Shown: positions 19,812 through 29,031 of the stretch, piece after piece | Position numbering within the stretch: the stretch's first letter is position 1 | Layout of the letters: every line of letters starts with the position of its first letter | Assembly (NCBI RefSeq): GCF_004348735.1 | Contig: NZ_SMKT01000015.1 | Location: 1 to 64,000 of the forward strand | From: Actinomadura sp. KC06 | GTDB lineage: Bacteria > Actinomycetota > Actinomycetes > Streptosporangiales > Streptosporangiaceae | Direction of reading: 5' to 3' | Length of the DNA: 64,000 nt | The notes under the pieces: model-generated | What the model saw: the letters and a program-made list of their open reading frames with translations, nothing else | What the model was told of the DNA's origin: nothing | The model's database searches: none | Made by a program: the position numbers and the translations under genes

Positions 19812-20498
19812 TCAGGATGAACGGGCGGAGCCGAGCAGGCCCGGCGAGACGATGAGGCGGCGCAGGCCCGCGAAGATCAGCTGGACGATCAGCGCGAGCA
19901 GCACCACCAGGACGGTGCCCCCGATGACGAGCTGGTAGTCGTTGCGGGCCAGGCCGTCGATGATGTAGCGGCCGAGGCCGCCGAAGCCCGGGTAGGCGGC
20001 GATGGTGGCGGTGGCGACGACCTGGATCGCGGACGTCCGCAGCCCGAGCAGGATCAGCGGCAGCGCGATCGGCAGCTCGGCCCGCCACAGCACGCCCCAG
20101 CCGGTCATGCCCATGCCGCGGGCGGCGTCCTTGGCGTCGGCGTCGACGGCCCGGACGCCCTCGAAGGTGTTGACGAGGATCGGCGGGACGGCCAGCGCGA
20201 CCAGCGCGACCAGGACCGGCGTGATGCTGTACTCGATGACGACGACGAACAGCACCAGGCCGAACGTGGGGATCGCGCGGGCGACGTTGGCGAGGCTGAT
20301 GGCGAGGAACCCGCCGCGCCCGGTGTGGCCGACGATGAGGCCGAGCGTCAGCCCGATCACGGCGGCGCAGAGCAGCGACACCCCGCTGTAGTAGACGTGC
20401 TGGAGCAGGCGGTGCGGGATCCCGTCGGCGCCCTGCCATTGGGAGGACGCGGTCAGCCACGTCCAGAACAGGTCGATCTGGTTCCACAGGTCGTTCAC
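19812..20498 (-). CDS. quaternary-amine ABC importer permease 2
   Basis: A 228-residue BPD-type permease with about six helices. The EAA-like coupling loop is KDAARGMGMTGWGVLWRAELPIALPLILLGLR, followed by the family-typical AIQVVATATIAAYPGFGGLGRYI. The GTG at 20498 overlaps the stop of permease 1 (GTGA), which decides the start. It pairs with the neighbouring permease to form the membrane channel of the importer. Confidence 0.92.
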   Translation of the reverse strand: MNDLWNQIDLFWTWLTASSQWQGADGIPHRLLQHVYYSGVSLLCAAVIGLTLGLIVGHTGRGGFLAISLANVARAIPTFGLVLFVVVIEYSITPVLVALVALAVPPILVNTFEGVRAVDADAKDAARGMGMTGWGVLWRAELPIALPLILLGLRTSAIQVVATATIAAYPGFGGLGRYIIDGLARNDYQLVIGGTVLVVLLALIVQLIFAGLRRLIVSPGLLGSARSS

Positions 20499-21147
20499 GA
20501 CGCCGCCTTCCCTCGCGCCCGCGCCCACGGGGTGAGCAGCCGCTGGACGGTGACCAGGAGCGCGTCGGTGACGAGCGCCAGCAGCACGATCAGGACGGTC
20601 GCGGCGACGATCTGCGTCTGGAACTGGAGCTGGTAGCCGCGGATGATGTCGTAGCCGAGCCCGCCCTGGCCGATCAGCTGCCCGACCGCGACGAGGCTGA
20701 TGGACGACACCGCGGCGACCCGCGTCCCGGCGATGACGATGGGCACGGCGATCGGCAGCTCGACCTGCATGAGGCGGCGCAGCGTCCCGAACCCCATGGC
20801 GGTGGCGGCCTGCCGCACCGGCTCGGACACCGACGCGAGCCCGTCCACCACGTTGGGGATGAGCACCGACAGGCTGTAGAGCGTCAGCGGGATCATGACG
20901 GTGGCGGCGGTGAGCCCCGTGTACTGGATGAAGATCATGAACAGGGCGAGCGACGGGACCGCGTACAGGACGTTCGCGATCGTCAGCGTCGGCGGGTAGA
21001 GCCAGCCCCAGCGGCGGCACAGCACGCCGAGCGGCAGCGAGATCAGCAGCCCGAACAGCACCGGCAGCAGCGCCAGCCTGAGATGGATCAGCGCGTGCTC
21101 GGTGAGCGTGTCCCTGTGGTCGGCGATCCAGGACCAGTCGATGTCCA

Positions 21148-21148
<1 letters not shown>
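20495..21148 (-). CDS. quaternary-amine ABC importer permease 1
   Basis: A 217-residue OpuBB/ProW-like permease. The coupling loop is RQAATAMGFGTLRRLMQVELPIAVPIVIAGTR, followed by AAVSSISLVAVGQLIGQGGLGYDI, matching the second permease in layout. It starts one base inside the ATPase stop and ends inside the start of permease 2. Two distinct permeases plus separate binding protein and ATPase is the OpuB/OpuC arrangement. Confidence 0.92.
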
Positions 21149-22293
<1,145 letters not shown>

Positions 22294-22364
22294 CGATTCA
22301 CTCCTCGCAGGGCGCCCTCGACGCCGACCATCGACTCCGGCTTCTGCCTGCCGTAACTCGCTTC

Positions 22365-22391
22365 TACCCAACCGTAACCAATGGGTACGGT
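22365..22391. promoter_or_regulatory. overlapping dyads between the importer operon and the lyase gene
   Basis: TACCCA (22365-22370) pairs with TGGGTA (22382-22387), and ACCGTA (22371-22376) pairs with TACGGT (22386-22391). The two nested inverted repeats lie in the 177-base divergent promoter region. They would suit a regulator controlling both directions. The binding protein is unknown. Confidence 0.45.
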
Positions 22392-22470
22392 CAGCATGAT
22401 GTCCCGGCGTGTCCGGAACTTCGGATCCTGAGCATAACGACCTGAAATGCAGGGAAAGTAGCGTTGCGCC

Positions 22471-23934
22471 GTGGAGGACAGCCGAATCGTTATCGACGGG
22501 ACGGCGCTGAGCTGCGCGCAGGTGGTAAGAGCGGCCCGCGACGATGTGACGGTCGCCATAGCGCCGGACGGCGTCGACCGGGCCCGGGCGGCCTGGCGGA
22601 CGGCCGCCGAGGTCGCCGCGTCGCAGCCGGTGTACGGGCGGACGACCGGCGTCGGCGCGAACCGCGCCGTCGACGTGGAGTGGGAGGACTCCGACGCCCA
22701 CGGGCTGCGGCTGCTGCGCAGCCACGCGGCGGGCGCGGGTCCGCTGGTCGCGCCGGAGATCGTCCGGGCGATGCTGACGGTGCGGCTGAACCAGATCGCG
22801 GCGGGCGGCTCAGGCGTCGAGCCCGGCGTGCTCCAGGCGCTGGCGGACGTCCTCAACCTGGGCCTCCTTCCTCCGGTGCCGGTCTACGGCGCGATCGGGA
22901 CGGGCGACCTGACCGCGCTGGCCTCGACGGCGCTGTGCCTGCTGGGCGAGCGGCCCTGGCGGCCGGGGCCGGACGGCGCGGCCGAGCGCGGCCCCGGCTA
23001 CCGGCTGCGGTCGGCCGACGCGCTGGCGTTCATCAGCTCGAACGCGGCGACGCTCGGCGAGGCGGCGCTCGCGGTGGCGGACCTGCGGGAGACGCTCGCC
23101 GCGTCCACGGTCGTCGCGGCGCTGTCGCATTTCGCCATCCGGGGGTCGGAGGAGCCGTACGCGCAGGCCGTGCAGGACGCGTGCCCCCACCTCGGCCAGC
23201 AGGACGTCGCGGCGGCGATGCGGACGCTGCTCGCGTTCGACCAGCCCACGCCCATGCGCATTCAGGACCCCTACGGCTACCGGGCGTTTCCGCAGGTGCA
23301 CGGCCCCGCGCTGGAAACGGCCGCCTACGCCGAGCAGGTCGTCACCCGGGAGATCAACGCCGCCGCGGAGAACCCCCTGGTGGACGTCCCCGGCCGGACG
23401 GTCTGGCACAACGGCAACTTCCACACCGCCTACGTCGGCCTCGCGCTCGACTCCGCCCGCGCCGCGCTGTTCCAGACGATGGCGCTGGCCGCCGCCCGCC
23501 TCGGGACGCTCGCGGAACCGTCGTTCACCGGCCTCTACCCCTTCCAGGGCGCGACGGAGGCGTCGTCCGGGATCATGATCCTGGAGTATGTGGCGCACTC
23601 GTGCCTCGCGGACGTCCGCCGCCTCGCGACCCCGGCGGCGCTCGGCAGCGCGGTGCTGTCGCGCGGCGTCGAGGAGCACGCGGGCTTCTCCACCCAGTCG
23701 GCCCGCGCGAGCACGGACGCGGTCGCGGCCTACCGGCTCGGGCTCGGCTGCGAGCTGGTCGCGGCGGTGCGGGCGCTGCGGATGCAGGGCCGCGCGCCGT
23801 CCGGCGGGCCGCTCAGGTCGGCGCTCGACCTGGCGGCCGGCGTCCTGGACCCGCGCGTGGAGGACCGGCCGCTGGACGCCGACATCGCCGCCGCCGCGGA
23901 CCTCCTCCCCCGCCTGGCCGGGCTCCACCCGTGA
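22471..23934 (+). CDS. histidine ammonia-lyase-like protein with altered MIO triad
   Basis: A 487-residue aromatic amino acid lyase-family protein, paralogous to the HutH at 9.8 kb. It keeps PVYGRTTGVG (Tyr55), QDPYGYRAFPQVHG (Tyr268, Arg271), HNGNFHT and a Glu in VEEHAGFSTQ. The cofactor-forming Ala-Ser-Gly is replaced by Gly143-Thr144-Gly145 (AIGTGDLTALA), and the catalytic Asn of LLNGT is replaced (AFISSN). A standard MIO group therefore looks unlikely. Some lyases in this superfamily, such as ergothionase as I recall it, work without MIO and expel trimethylamine. Because it faces a quaternary-amine importer, a trimethylammonium-type amino acid is a possible substrate; this is a hypothesis. 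It starts at GTG 22471 and converges on a LacI gene four bases away. Confidence 0.75.
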   Translation: MEDSRIVIDGTALSCAQVVRAARDDVTVAIAPDGVDRARAAWRTAAEVAASQPVYGRTTGVGANRAVDVEWEDSDAHGLRLLRSHAAGAGPLVAPEIVRAMLTVRLNQIAAGGSGVEPGVLQALADVLNLGLLPPVPVYGAIGTGDLTALASTALCLLGERPWRPGPDGAAERGPGYRLRSADALAFISSNAATLGEAALAVADLRETLAASTVVAALSHFAIRGSEEPYAQAVQDACPHLGQQDVAAAMRTLLAFDQPTPMRIQDPYGYRAFPQVHGPALETAAYAEQVVTREINAAAENPLVDVPGRTVWHNGNFHTAYVGLALDSARAALFQTMALAAARLGTLAEPSFTGLYPFQGATEASSGIMILEYVAHSCLADVRRLATPAALGSAVLSRGVEEHAGFSTQSARASTDAVAAYRLGLGCELVAAVRALRMQGRAPSGGPLRSALDLAAGVLDPRVEDRPLDADIAAAADLLPRLAGLHP

Positions 23935-23937
23935 CCC

Positions 23938-24945
23938 CTAGCCGGGGTGTTCGCCGGTCGAGGCGCGGACGCGCAGGGACGGTTCGCGGACGACGCGGCG
24001 CTTGCGCGGCTTGCCGTCGATGACGTCCACGACGAGGCGGACGGCGGAGTGCACGATGCCGTCGATGTCCCAGTCGACGGTGGTGAGCGGCGGGGTGAGC
24101 AGCGCGGACATCGGATGGTTGTCGTACCCGCAGACCGCGACGTCGCCGGGGACGGCCAGGCCCAGCTCGCGGGTGGCGGCGTAGACGCCGTAGGCGATCG
24201 AGTCGGCGAAGCAGAACACGGCGGACGGGCGGTCGGCGCCGCCGAGCACCCGCATGGCGACGTCGGTGGAGGCGGCGAGGGACTGCGGCACGACGACCAC
24301 GTCCACCCGCAGGCCGAGCCGTTCGGCCTCGGCGTTCACGTGCACGTCGGCGGGGCGGTCGGGGGTGCTCGCGCCGGTCGGGGTGAACACGGTGACCCGC
24401 TGGTGCCCGAGGCCGCGGAGGTGCTCCAGCGCGAGCGTGACGCCGCGCCGGTTGTCGAACACGACCTCGCCCTGCGCCTGGCCGCCGTGCAGCGCGTCGC
24501 CGATGGACACGACCGGGATGGTGCCGGCGAGCTCCGTCCACAGCGCGGCGGACGGGTCGAGCGGCTGGACGATCAGGCCGTCCACCCGCTGGTCGCGCAG
24601 CCGCCGGGCGAGCGCCAGCTCCCGCTCGGGGTCGCCGCCCGCGTCCACGATCAGGGCGTAGCGGTCGCGGGCCAGCAGCGCCCGGCCGATGCCGACCGCG
24701 AGGGACTGCTGCCAGTAGTCCTCCAGCGAGCCGCACAGCAGCCCGACCTGGTCGGTGCGGCCGCGGGCCAGCGCCCGCGCGATCGGGTGGGCCTCGTAGC
24801 CGAGCTCGTCCGCCGCCGCGCGGACCCGCTCCTGCGTCTCCTCGGACGTCTGGATCCCGCGCAGCGCGTACGACACGGCCGCGGGCGACAGCCCCGTCGC
24901 CTGCGCCACTTCCCGGATGGTCGCGCGCTTGCGCTTCTCCGACAT
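23938..24945 (-). CDS. LacI-family transcriptional regulator
   Basis: A 335-residue LacI/GalR protein. The N-terminal HTH (TIREVAQATGLSPAAVSYALRG, about residues 8-29) and hinge (RVRAAADELGYEAHPIARALARG) are followed by a periplasmic-binding-like domain (DQVGLLCGSL through VAVCGYDNHPMSALLTPPLTTVDWD). The ATG at 24945 directly precedes the HTH. It is divergent from a cysteine dioxygenase gene, and three tandem 13-bp repeats with LacI-type CGGTT cores lie between them. It may control that gene, itself, or the convergent lyase region. Confidence 0.92.
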   Translation of the reverse strand: MSEKRKRATIREVAQATGLSPAAVSYALRGIQTSEETQERVRAAADELGYEAHPIARALARGRTDQVGLLCGSLEDYWQQSLAVGIGRALLARDRYALIVDAGGDPERELALARRLRDQRVDGLIVQPLDPSAALWTELAGTIPVVSIGDALHGGQAQGEVVFDNRRGVTLALEHLRGLGHQRVTVFTPTGASTPDRPADVHVNAEAERLGLRVDVVVVPQSLAASTDVAMRVLGGADRPSAVFCFADSIAYGVYAATRELGLAVPGDVAVCGYDNHPMSALLTPPLTTVDWDIDGIVHSAVRLVVDVIDGKPRKRRVVREPSLRVRASTGEHPG

Positions 24946-25005
24946 CCACCCAACCCTAATCGCCGCCACTGACACAACGGCGGACCCCACTTGACGGGAC
25001 GATGT

Positions 25006-25060
25006 CTGAACCGATTCACTGAAACGGTTAACTGATGCGGTTCACTGATACGGTTCAGTG
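25006..25060. promoter_or_regulatory. LacI-type operator array: three 13-bp direct repeats plus an inverted half-site
   Basis: Three contiguous 13-base units of the form ACTGANRCGGTTM occupy 25018-25056. CGGTT cores lie at 25025, 25038 and 25051. An opposite-facing CTGAACCG begins at 25006, and the third unit ends in CGGTTCAG. LacI operators typically centre on inverted AACCG/CGGTT halves, so several overlapping pairings are possible here. The array lies between the divergent regulator and cysteine dioxygenase genes. Confidence 0.65.
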
Positions 25061-25070
25061 CCTGTGTGCA

Positions 25071-25111
25071 GCCCGTTCGCCATGACGCCCGACGCGTTCG
25101 GACGAACGGGC
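25071..25111 (+). promoter_or_regulatory. leader with two mutually exclusive hairpins before cysteine dioxygenase
   Basis: GCCCGTTCG (25071-25079) can pair with CGAACGGGC (25103-25111). The same CGAACG can instead pair with the nearer CGTTCG at 25095-25100, leaving a two-base loop. The two structures exclude each other and sit just before the ribosome-binding site at about 25127. This could be an attenuation-like switch or chance in GC-rich DNA. Confidence 0.35.
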
Positions 25112-25140
25112 GACGACGAGCGATCGAGAGGAGCGAACCC

Positions 25141-25665
25141 GTGTCGTCCGAGGTCCTGTCCCGCCCCGCCGGCTTCGAGGGCCCGCCCGGCCGTCCGCTC
25201 GACAAGCGCGAGCTGCGCGCGCTGGTCGACGGCCTCGCGGAGCGCCCCGGGCTGTGGCGGCAGCACGTCGCCTTCCCCGGCGGCCGGCGCCACTACGCCT
25301 CGCTCTACCGGGACGAGCACGTGGACGTCTGGCTCCTGTGCTGGACGCCGGAGAACGACACCGGCTGGCACGACCACGACGTGTCGTCGGGCGCCGTCCG
25401 CGTCGTCGCCGGGGCGATCGAGGAGAACAACCCGCGGATCGGCGGCGACCCCATGCGCACGCTGGTCGGCGAGGGCCGGTCGTTCTGCTTCGGCCCCGAC
25501 CACATCCACCGGCTGACGGGCGTGGACGACGCCAGCGTCTCCATCCACGCCTATTCGCCGCCGCTGACCCGTCTCGGCCAGTACACCATCGACGAATCGG
25601 GCGTCATGCGCCGCCTGACGGTCGACTACACGGAGGAGTTGCGGCCGCCGGAGGGTCCGTCCTGA
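25141..25665 (+). CDS. cysteine dioxygenase-family cupin protein
   Basis: A 174-residue cupin of the type I cysteine dioxygenase family, which uses non-haem iron and O2 to oxidise L-cysteine to cysteine sulfinate. The iron-binding histidines are in GWHDHDVSSGAV (about residues 80-85) and GPDHIHRLTG (about 122-131). YRDEHVDVWLLCWTP before the first motif and IHAYSPPLTRLGQY after the second are usual for bacterial CDO. Translation starts at GTG 25141, with GAGAGGAG eight bases upstream. Related thiol dioxygenases (3-mercaptopropionate) share this fold, so substrate choice is uncertain. The LacI gene is divergent. Confidence 0.85.
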   Translation: MSSEVLSRPAGFEGPPGRPLDKRELRALVDGLAERPGLWRQHVAFPGGRRHYASLYRDEHVDVWLLCWTPENDTGWHDHDVSSGAVRVVAGAIEENNPRIGGDPMRTLVGEGRSFCFGPDHIHRLTGVDDASVSIHAYSPPLTRLGQYTIDESGVMRRLTVDYTEELRPPEGPS

Positions 25666-25687
25666 CGAGCCGCCCCGGGGGATGGAA

Positions 25688-25728
25688 CCTCCGGTGGGCC
25701 CGACCGGGGGAGACGAGCCCACCGGAGG
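25688..25728 (+). terminator. terminator after cysteine dioxygenase
   Basis: A perfect 12-base inverted repeat (CCTCCGGTGGGC at 25688-25699, complement at 25717-25728) with a 17-base loop begins 23 bases after the stop codon. It has no U-tract. The remaining bases to 25854 show nothing recognisable. Confidence 0.7.
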
Positions 25729-25854
25729 CGGTGCGCCCGGCCGAAGCCCGCTCACATCGGCCGGACGCCCACATTCCCTTCAGCGCCTGTCCCCGCCGAC
25801 ATGTCACACCGCCCGCGAAATTCTCACGCCACGACGCCTCCTGCTAACGCGCCC

Positions 25855-27012
25855 TCAGCGGCGCACCGCATCGGCCGGGGTGCGATCGTGAGGCTCACCG
25901 CCGTTGAGGCCATCGCCGCCGCGTCCACCCCGATCGCCATGACCGTTCAGCTTGGTCATGGGAGAGGGCGTGGAAGAACGGATCGGTTCCAGTGCGGCGT
26001 GCAGGCGGGTCCGCATCCATGCGGCGCCCGGACGTTCGACGAGACGGTGCACGGCATAGGCGGCGAGCAAGGACGCGCCTACCACCACCGCGAGCGCCGC
26101 CCATCTGTTGAGCCCTGGATAGATCGCGTCCAGCAGGGGAAGCGCCAGCTGCGAATGGACGAGATACAGCGGATACGTGAGCGCCCCAAGAACGGTCAGC
26201 CCCCGCCACCGCATCCATCGCAGCCGACCCGTCGCGACCAGGGCCATCACGATGAAGATTCCGGTGATGACGGCGCTGACCACGACCTCGTCCGCGTTCT
26301 TGAACGCGTTCTCGGCGCGCCAGGCGCCCCAGCGCAGCGCGAGCAGGTAGGAGGCGGCCACATATCCCCAGAGCAGGAGCGTCGGCCCGAATCTGTGGAT
26401 GAGGAAGAACGCCATTCCGGCGATGAAGTACGGGCTCCATGTCGGGACCAGCATCACCTGGAGGAGCTTGTTGCCGGCCTCGTCGGCGAACAGGCCGCCC
26501 ATCATCCAGGCCGCCATGAAGACCAGGCAGGAGCGGTAGGTGATGCCGATCGCCGCGAGGATCGCGGCGAGGACGTAGAAGTGGAGTTCGACCCAGAGCG
26601 TCCAGTAGACGGCGTCCACATTCCGCAGCCCTAGTCCGCCCTGGAGCATCGTCAGGTTCGGCAGCACTAGCCCGGGGACGCCGTTCCCCTGCCGGAAGAC
26701 GCCGTAGATGACGGCGCCGAGCAGCACGCTCACCCAGTACGCGGGCATCAGCCGGACGAGCCGCGATATCCCGAACTCCCCCGGCCCGCGCCCCCACGCG
26801 CTCATCAGGATCACGAATCCGCTGATGACGAAGAACAGATCCACGCCGAGGTAACCGAACCGGGCGATCGGCGCGAGTTCCGGGAAGACGTCGCGTGCCG
26901 GTTCCGGCCACGCCCCCTCGCCCCAGAAACCGGTGAAGTGGAACAGCACCACCGCCAGTGCGGCCAGGAAGCGCAGGAGGTCGAGTTCGCGGAGCCGTTC
27001 CCGTCGAGTCAC
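25855..27012 (-). CDS. acyltransferase-3 (OafA/NolL-like) membrane protein
   Basis: A 385-residue integral membrane O-acyltransferase with about ten hydrophobic helices. The start region RLRELDLLRFLAALAVVLFHFTGF carries the conserved Arg and the catalytic-type His of helix 1. GVDLFFVISGFVILMS and YWTLWVELHFYVLAAIL are further family motifs. The GTG at 27012 is preceded by AAAGGG. Members transfer acyl groups to sugars, peptidoglycan or antibiotics outside the cell. A gene for a secreted SGNH protein starts divergently 268 bases away. In many relatives an SGNH domain is fused to the acyltransferase, so the two may be a split pair. Confidence 0.9.
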   Translation of the reverse strand: MTRRERLRELDLLRFLAALAVVLFHFTGFWGEGAWPEPARDVFPELAPIARFGYLGVDLFFVISGFVILMSAWGRGPGEFGISRLVRLMPAYWVSVLLGAVIYGVFRQGNGVPGLVLPNLTMLQGGLGLRNVDAVYWTLWVELHFYVLAAILAAIGITYRSCLVFMAAWMMGGLFADEAGNKLLQVMLVPTWSPYFIAGMAFFLIHRFGPTLLLWGYVAASYLLALRWGAWRAENAFKNADEVVVSAVITGIFIVMALVATGRLRWMRWRGLTVLGALTYPLYLVHSQLALPLLDAIYPGLNRWAALAVVVGASLLAAYAVHRLVERPGAAWMRTRLHAALEPIRSSTPSPMTKLNGHGDRGGRGGDGLNGGEPHDRTPADAVRR

Positions 27013-27280
27013 CGCGGAACCCTTTCGGCGCCAGGTTTCCCGCCCCGAGCCGGGAGATGAACGGCAGATGTAGGCGAGGCCGCGATTCCCCCACGCGCGC
27101 CCGCGGCGTGAGCCCGCCGCATCGGTCCGCCACGCCGTGCCAGACCCGTCACTATTCGTGCGCCGGATCAGTAGGATGCGGTGCAACCTCCGAGAACTTT
27201 GACGCTCCCCCGGACGACTGAATGTTCTTTGACAATCTGATGTGCTTGGAAGAATCGTCCCGGACGATGGGTGGCCCTCG

Positions 27281-28051
27281 ATGACATCTCGCCGCGCCCG
27301 ACGCGGCGCGGCGACTCTCGTGCTGTGCCTGAGCCTGGCGGCGGCCGTGTCCGCGTCGGGCTGCTCGGTGTTCCGGGGCTCGGTCCACCGGCAGGCGGCG
27401 GCCGACGGCCCGGGGCAGGGTGAGAGGCAGAAGCCCGCGAAGAGCCCGTCCGTGGTGATGTTCCTCGGCGACAGCTACACGGTCGGCGACCGGGGCGTCG
27501 AGCCGGAGGAGACGTTCGCGTCCGCGGCGGCGCGGCTGCTGGGCTGGCAGGTCGTCGTCGGCGGCCGCGCGGGCGCCGGGTTCGTCAAGACGAGCGCGGG
27601 CGCCGCCTACCTCGGCCTGTTCGAGAGCCAGCTCGGCTGGCGGCCCGCGCCCGACATGCTGATCGTGTCCGGCGGGCACAATGACTGGCGCATCCCGGCG
27701 CCGCAGGTCGCGGCGGCGGCGCATCTGCTGATCGAGCGGGCGCGGCAGCGCTGGCCCGGCACGCACGTCGTCCTGATGGGCCCGCTGTGGGGCTCGGAGA
27801 CGCCGCTGCCGGGCGCGGTCGCCGTCCGGGACGCGCTGCGGAACCTCGCCGCGCAGCTCGGTGTCCCGTTCGTCGACCCCATCGGCGAACGGTGGATCAC
27901 CGGGGACCGGACGGCGGGCACGGGCAACGCGGCCCAGTACATCAAGCGGGACCGCACCCATCCGAGCCCGGCGGGCCACCGCTACGTGGCGACCCGCCTG
28001 GTCTCGGACCTGACGCGGCTGGGCCTCGACCGCCCCGTCCGCAAGTCCTAG
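27281..28051 (+). CDS. SGNH/GDSL-fold lipoprotein hydrolase
   Basis: A 256-residue exported protein. The signal ends in a lipobox (VSASGC, Cys about residue 27). The SGNH blocks are visible: GDS in FLGDSYTVGD (block I nucleophile), Gly in VVVGGRAG (block II), Asn in SGGHNDW (block III), and DRTHPSPAGH (block V Asp and His). This fold hydrolyses or transfers O-acyl esters. Being membrane-tethered and divergent from the acyltransferase-3 gene, it may receive acyl groups from that protein. The ATG at 27281 is chosen because it directly precedes the basic TSRRARRG signal region. Confidence 0.88.
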   Translation: MTSRRARRGAATLVLCLSLAAAVSASGCSVFRGSVHRQAAADGPGQGERQKPAKSPSVVMFLGDSYTVGDRGVEPEETFASAAARLLGWQVVVGGRAGAGFVKTSAGAAYLGLFESQLGWRPAPDMLIVSGGHNDWRIPAPQVAAAAHLLIERARQRWPGTHVVLMGPLWGSETPLPGAVAVRDALRNLAAQLGVPFVDPIGERWITGDRTAGTGNAAQYIKRDRTHPSPAGHRYVATRLVSDLTRLGLDRPVRKS

Positions 28052-28063
28052 CGTCCGCGGGTC

Positions 28064-29020
28064 CTAGCCGGGAGTCGGACGGGCCAGGCCGAGGGAGAAG
28101 TCCCCCGCCGCGTCCGTCCAGAACTCGGCGAGTTCCATCCCGGCCGCGGCCAGCTCGGATTCGAGGCGTTCGCGCCGGAACTTGGCGGAGATCTCGGTGC
28201 GCATCTCCTCCCCGGCCGCGAACGACACCGCGAGGTCGAGGCCGCGGACGCGGACGTCCTGGTCGCGGACGGACCGCAGCCGCATCTCGATCCACTCCTC
28301 CGCCTCGTCCCAGACGGCGACGTGCTCGAACGCGTCCGGGTCGAAGTCGGCGTCCAGCTCCCGGTTGATGACGTGCAGGACGTTGCGATTGAACTCGGCG
28401 GTGATCCCGGCGGCGTCGTCGTAGGCGCGGACGAGCCGTCCCGCGTCCTTGACGAGGTCGGCGCCGAGCAGCAGGAAGTCGCCGTCGGCGAGGGCGGCGC
28501 GGACGCCGCCGAGGAACCCGATCCGCTCGGCGGGCGGCATGTTGCCGATCGTCCCGCCGAGGAAGGCGACGAGGCGCCGCTCGCCGCCGGGCAGCAGGTG
28601 CAGGTGCTGCTCGTAGTCGGCGACGACGGTCCGGACGGTGAGGCCCGGATGGTCGGCCGCGATGCCCGCCGCGGCGTCCTCCAGGAAGTCGCCGCTGACG
28701 TCCACCGGCACGTACGAGCGGAGCGTGCCGGAGAGGGCGTCGAGGAGCAGCCGGGTCTTCTCCCCCGACCCCGCGCCGAGCTCCAGGAGCGTCCGGGCGC
28801 AGGTGGCGGCGGCGATGTCGGGCGCCCGCGCGAGGAGGATCTCCCGCTCGCGGCGCGTCGGGTAGTACTCCTCCAGCTTCGTGATCTCCTCGAAGAGCGC
28901 GCTGCCGCGCTCGTCATAGAACCACTTGGGCGGCAGGGTCTTGGGCGTGCCGGCGAGCCCGTCCCGGACGTCCTGGCGGAGCGTCTTGGCGAGGTCGTCG
29001 GCGGTCAGGAACCGGTCCAC
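28064..29020 (-). CDS. egtD: L-histidine N-alpha-methyltransferase (EgtD)
   Basis: A 318-residue SAM-dependent methyltransferase that trimethylates histidine to hercynine, the first committed step of ergothioneine biosynthesis. Family blocks are LPPKWFYDERGSALFEEIT near the N-terminus, LLELGAGSGEKTRLLL (SAM loop), FLGGTIGNMPP, and a C-terminal EISAKFRRERLESELAAAGM. The GTG at 29020 has AAGGAG six bases upstream, 11 bases after the egtC stop. It is the last gene of egtA-B-C-D and converges on the SGNH gene, so no egtE follows. Confidence 0.96.
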   Translation of the reverse strand: MDRFLTADDLAKTLRQDVRDGLAGTPKTLPPKWFYDERGSALFEEITKLEEYYPTRREREILLARAPDIAAATCARTLLELGAGSGEKTRLLLDALSGTLRSYVPVDVSGDFLEDAAAGIAADHPGLTVRTVVADYEQHLHLLPGGERRLVAFLGGTIGNMPPAERIGFLGGVRAALADGDFLLLGADLVKDAGRLVRAYDDAAGITAEFNRNVLHVINRELDADFDPDAFEHVAVWDEAEEWIEMRLRSVRDQDVRVRGLDLAVSFAAGEEMRTEISAKFRRERLESELAAAGMELAEFWTDAAGDFSLGLARPTPG

Positions 29021-29031
29021 GTGGTTCTCCT

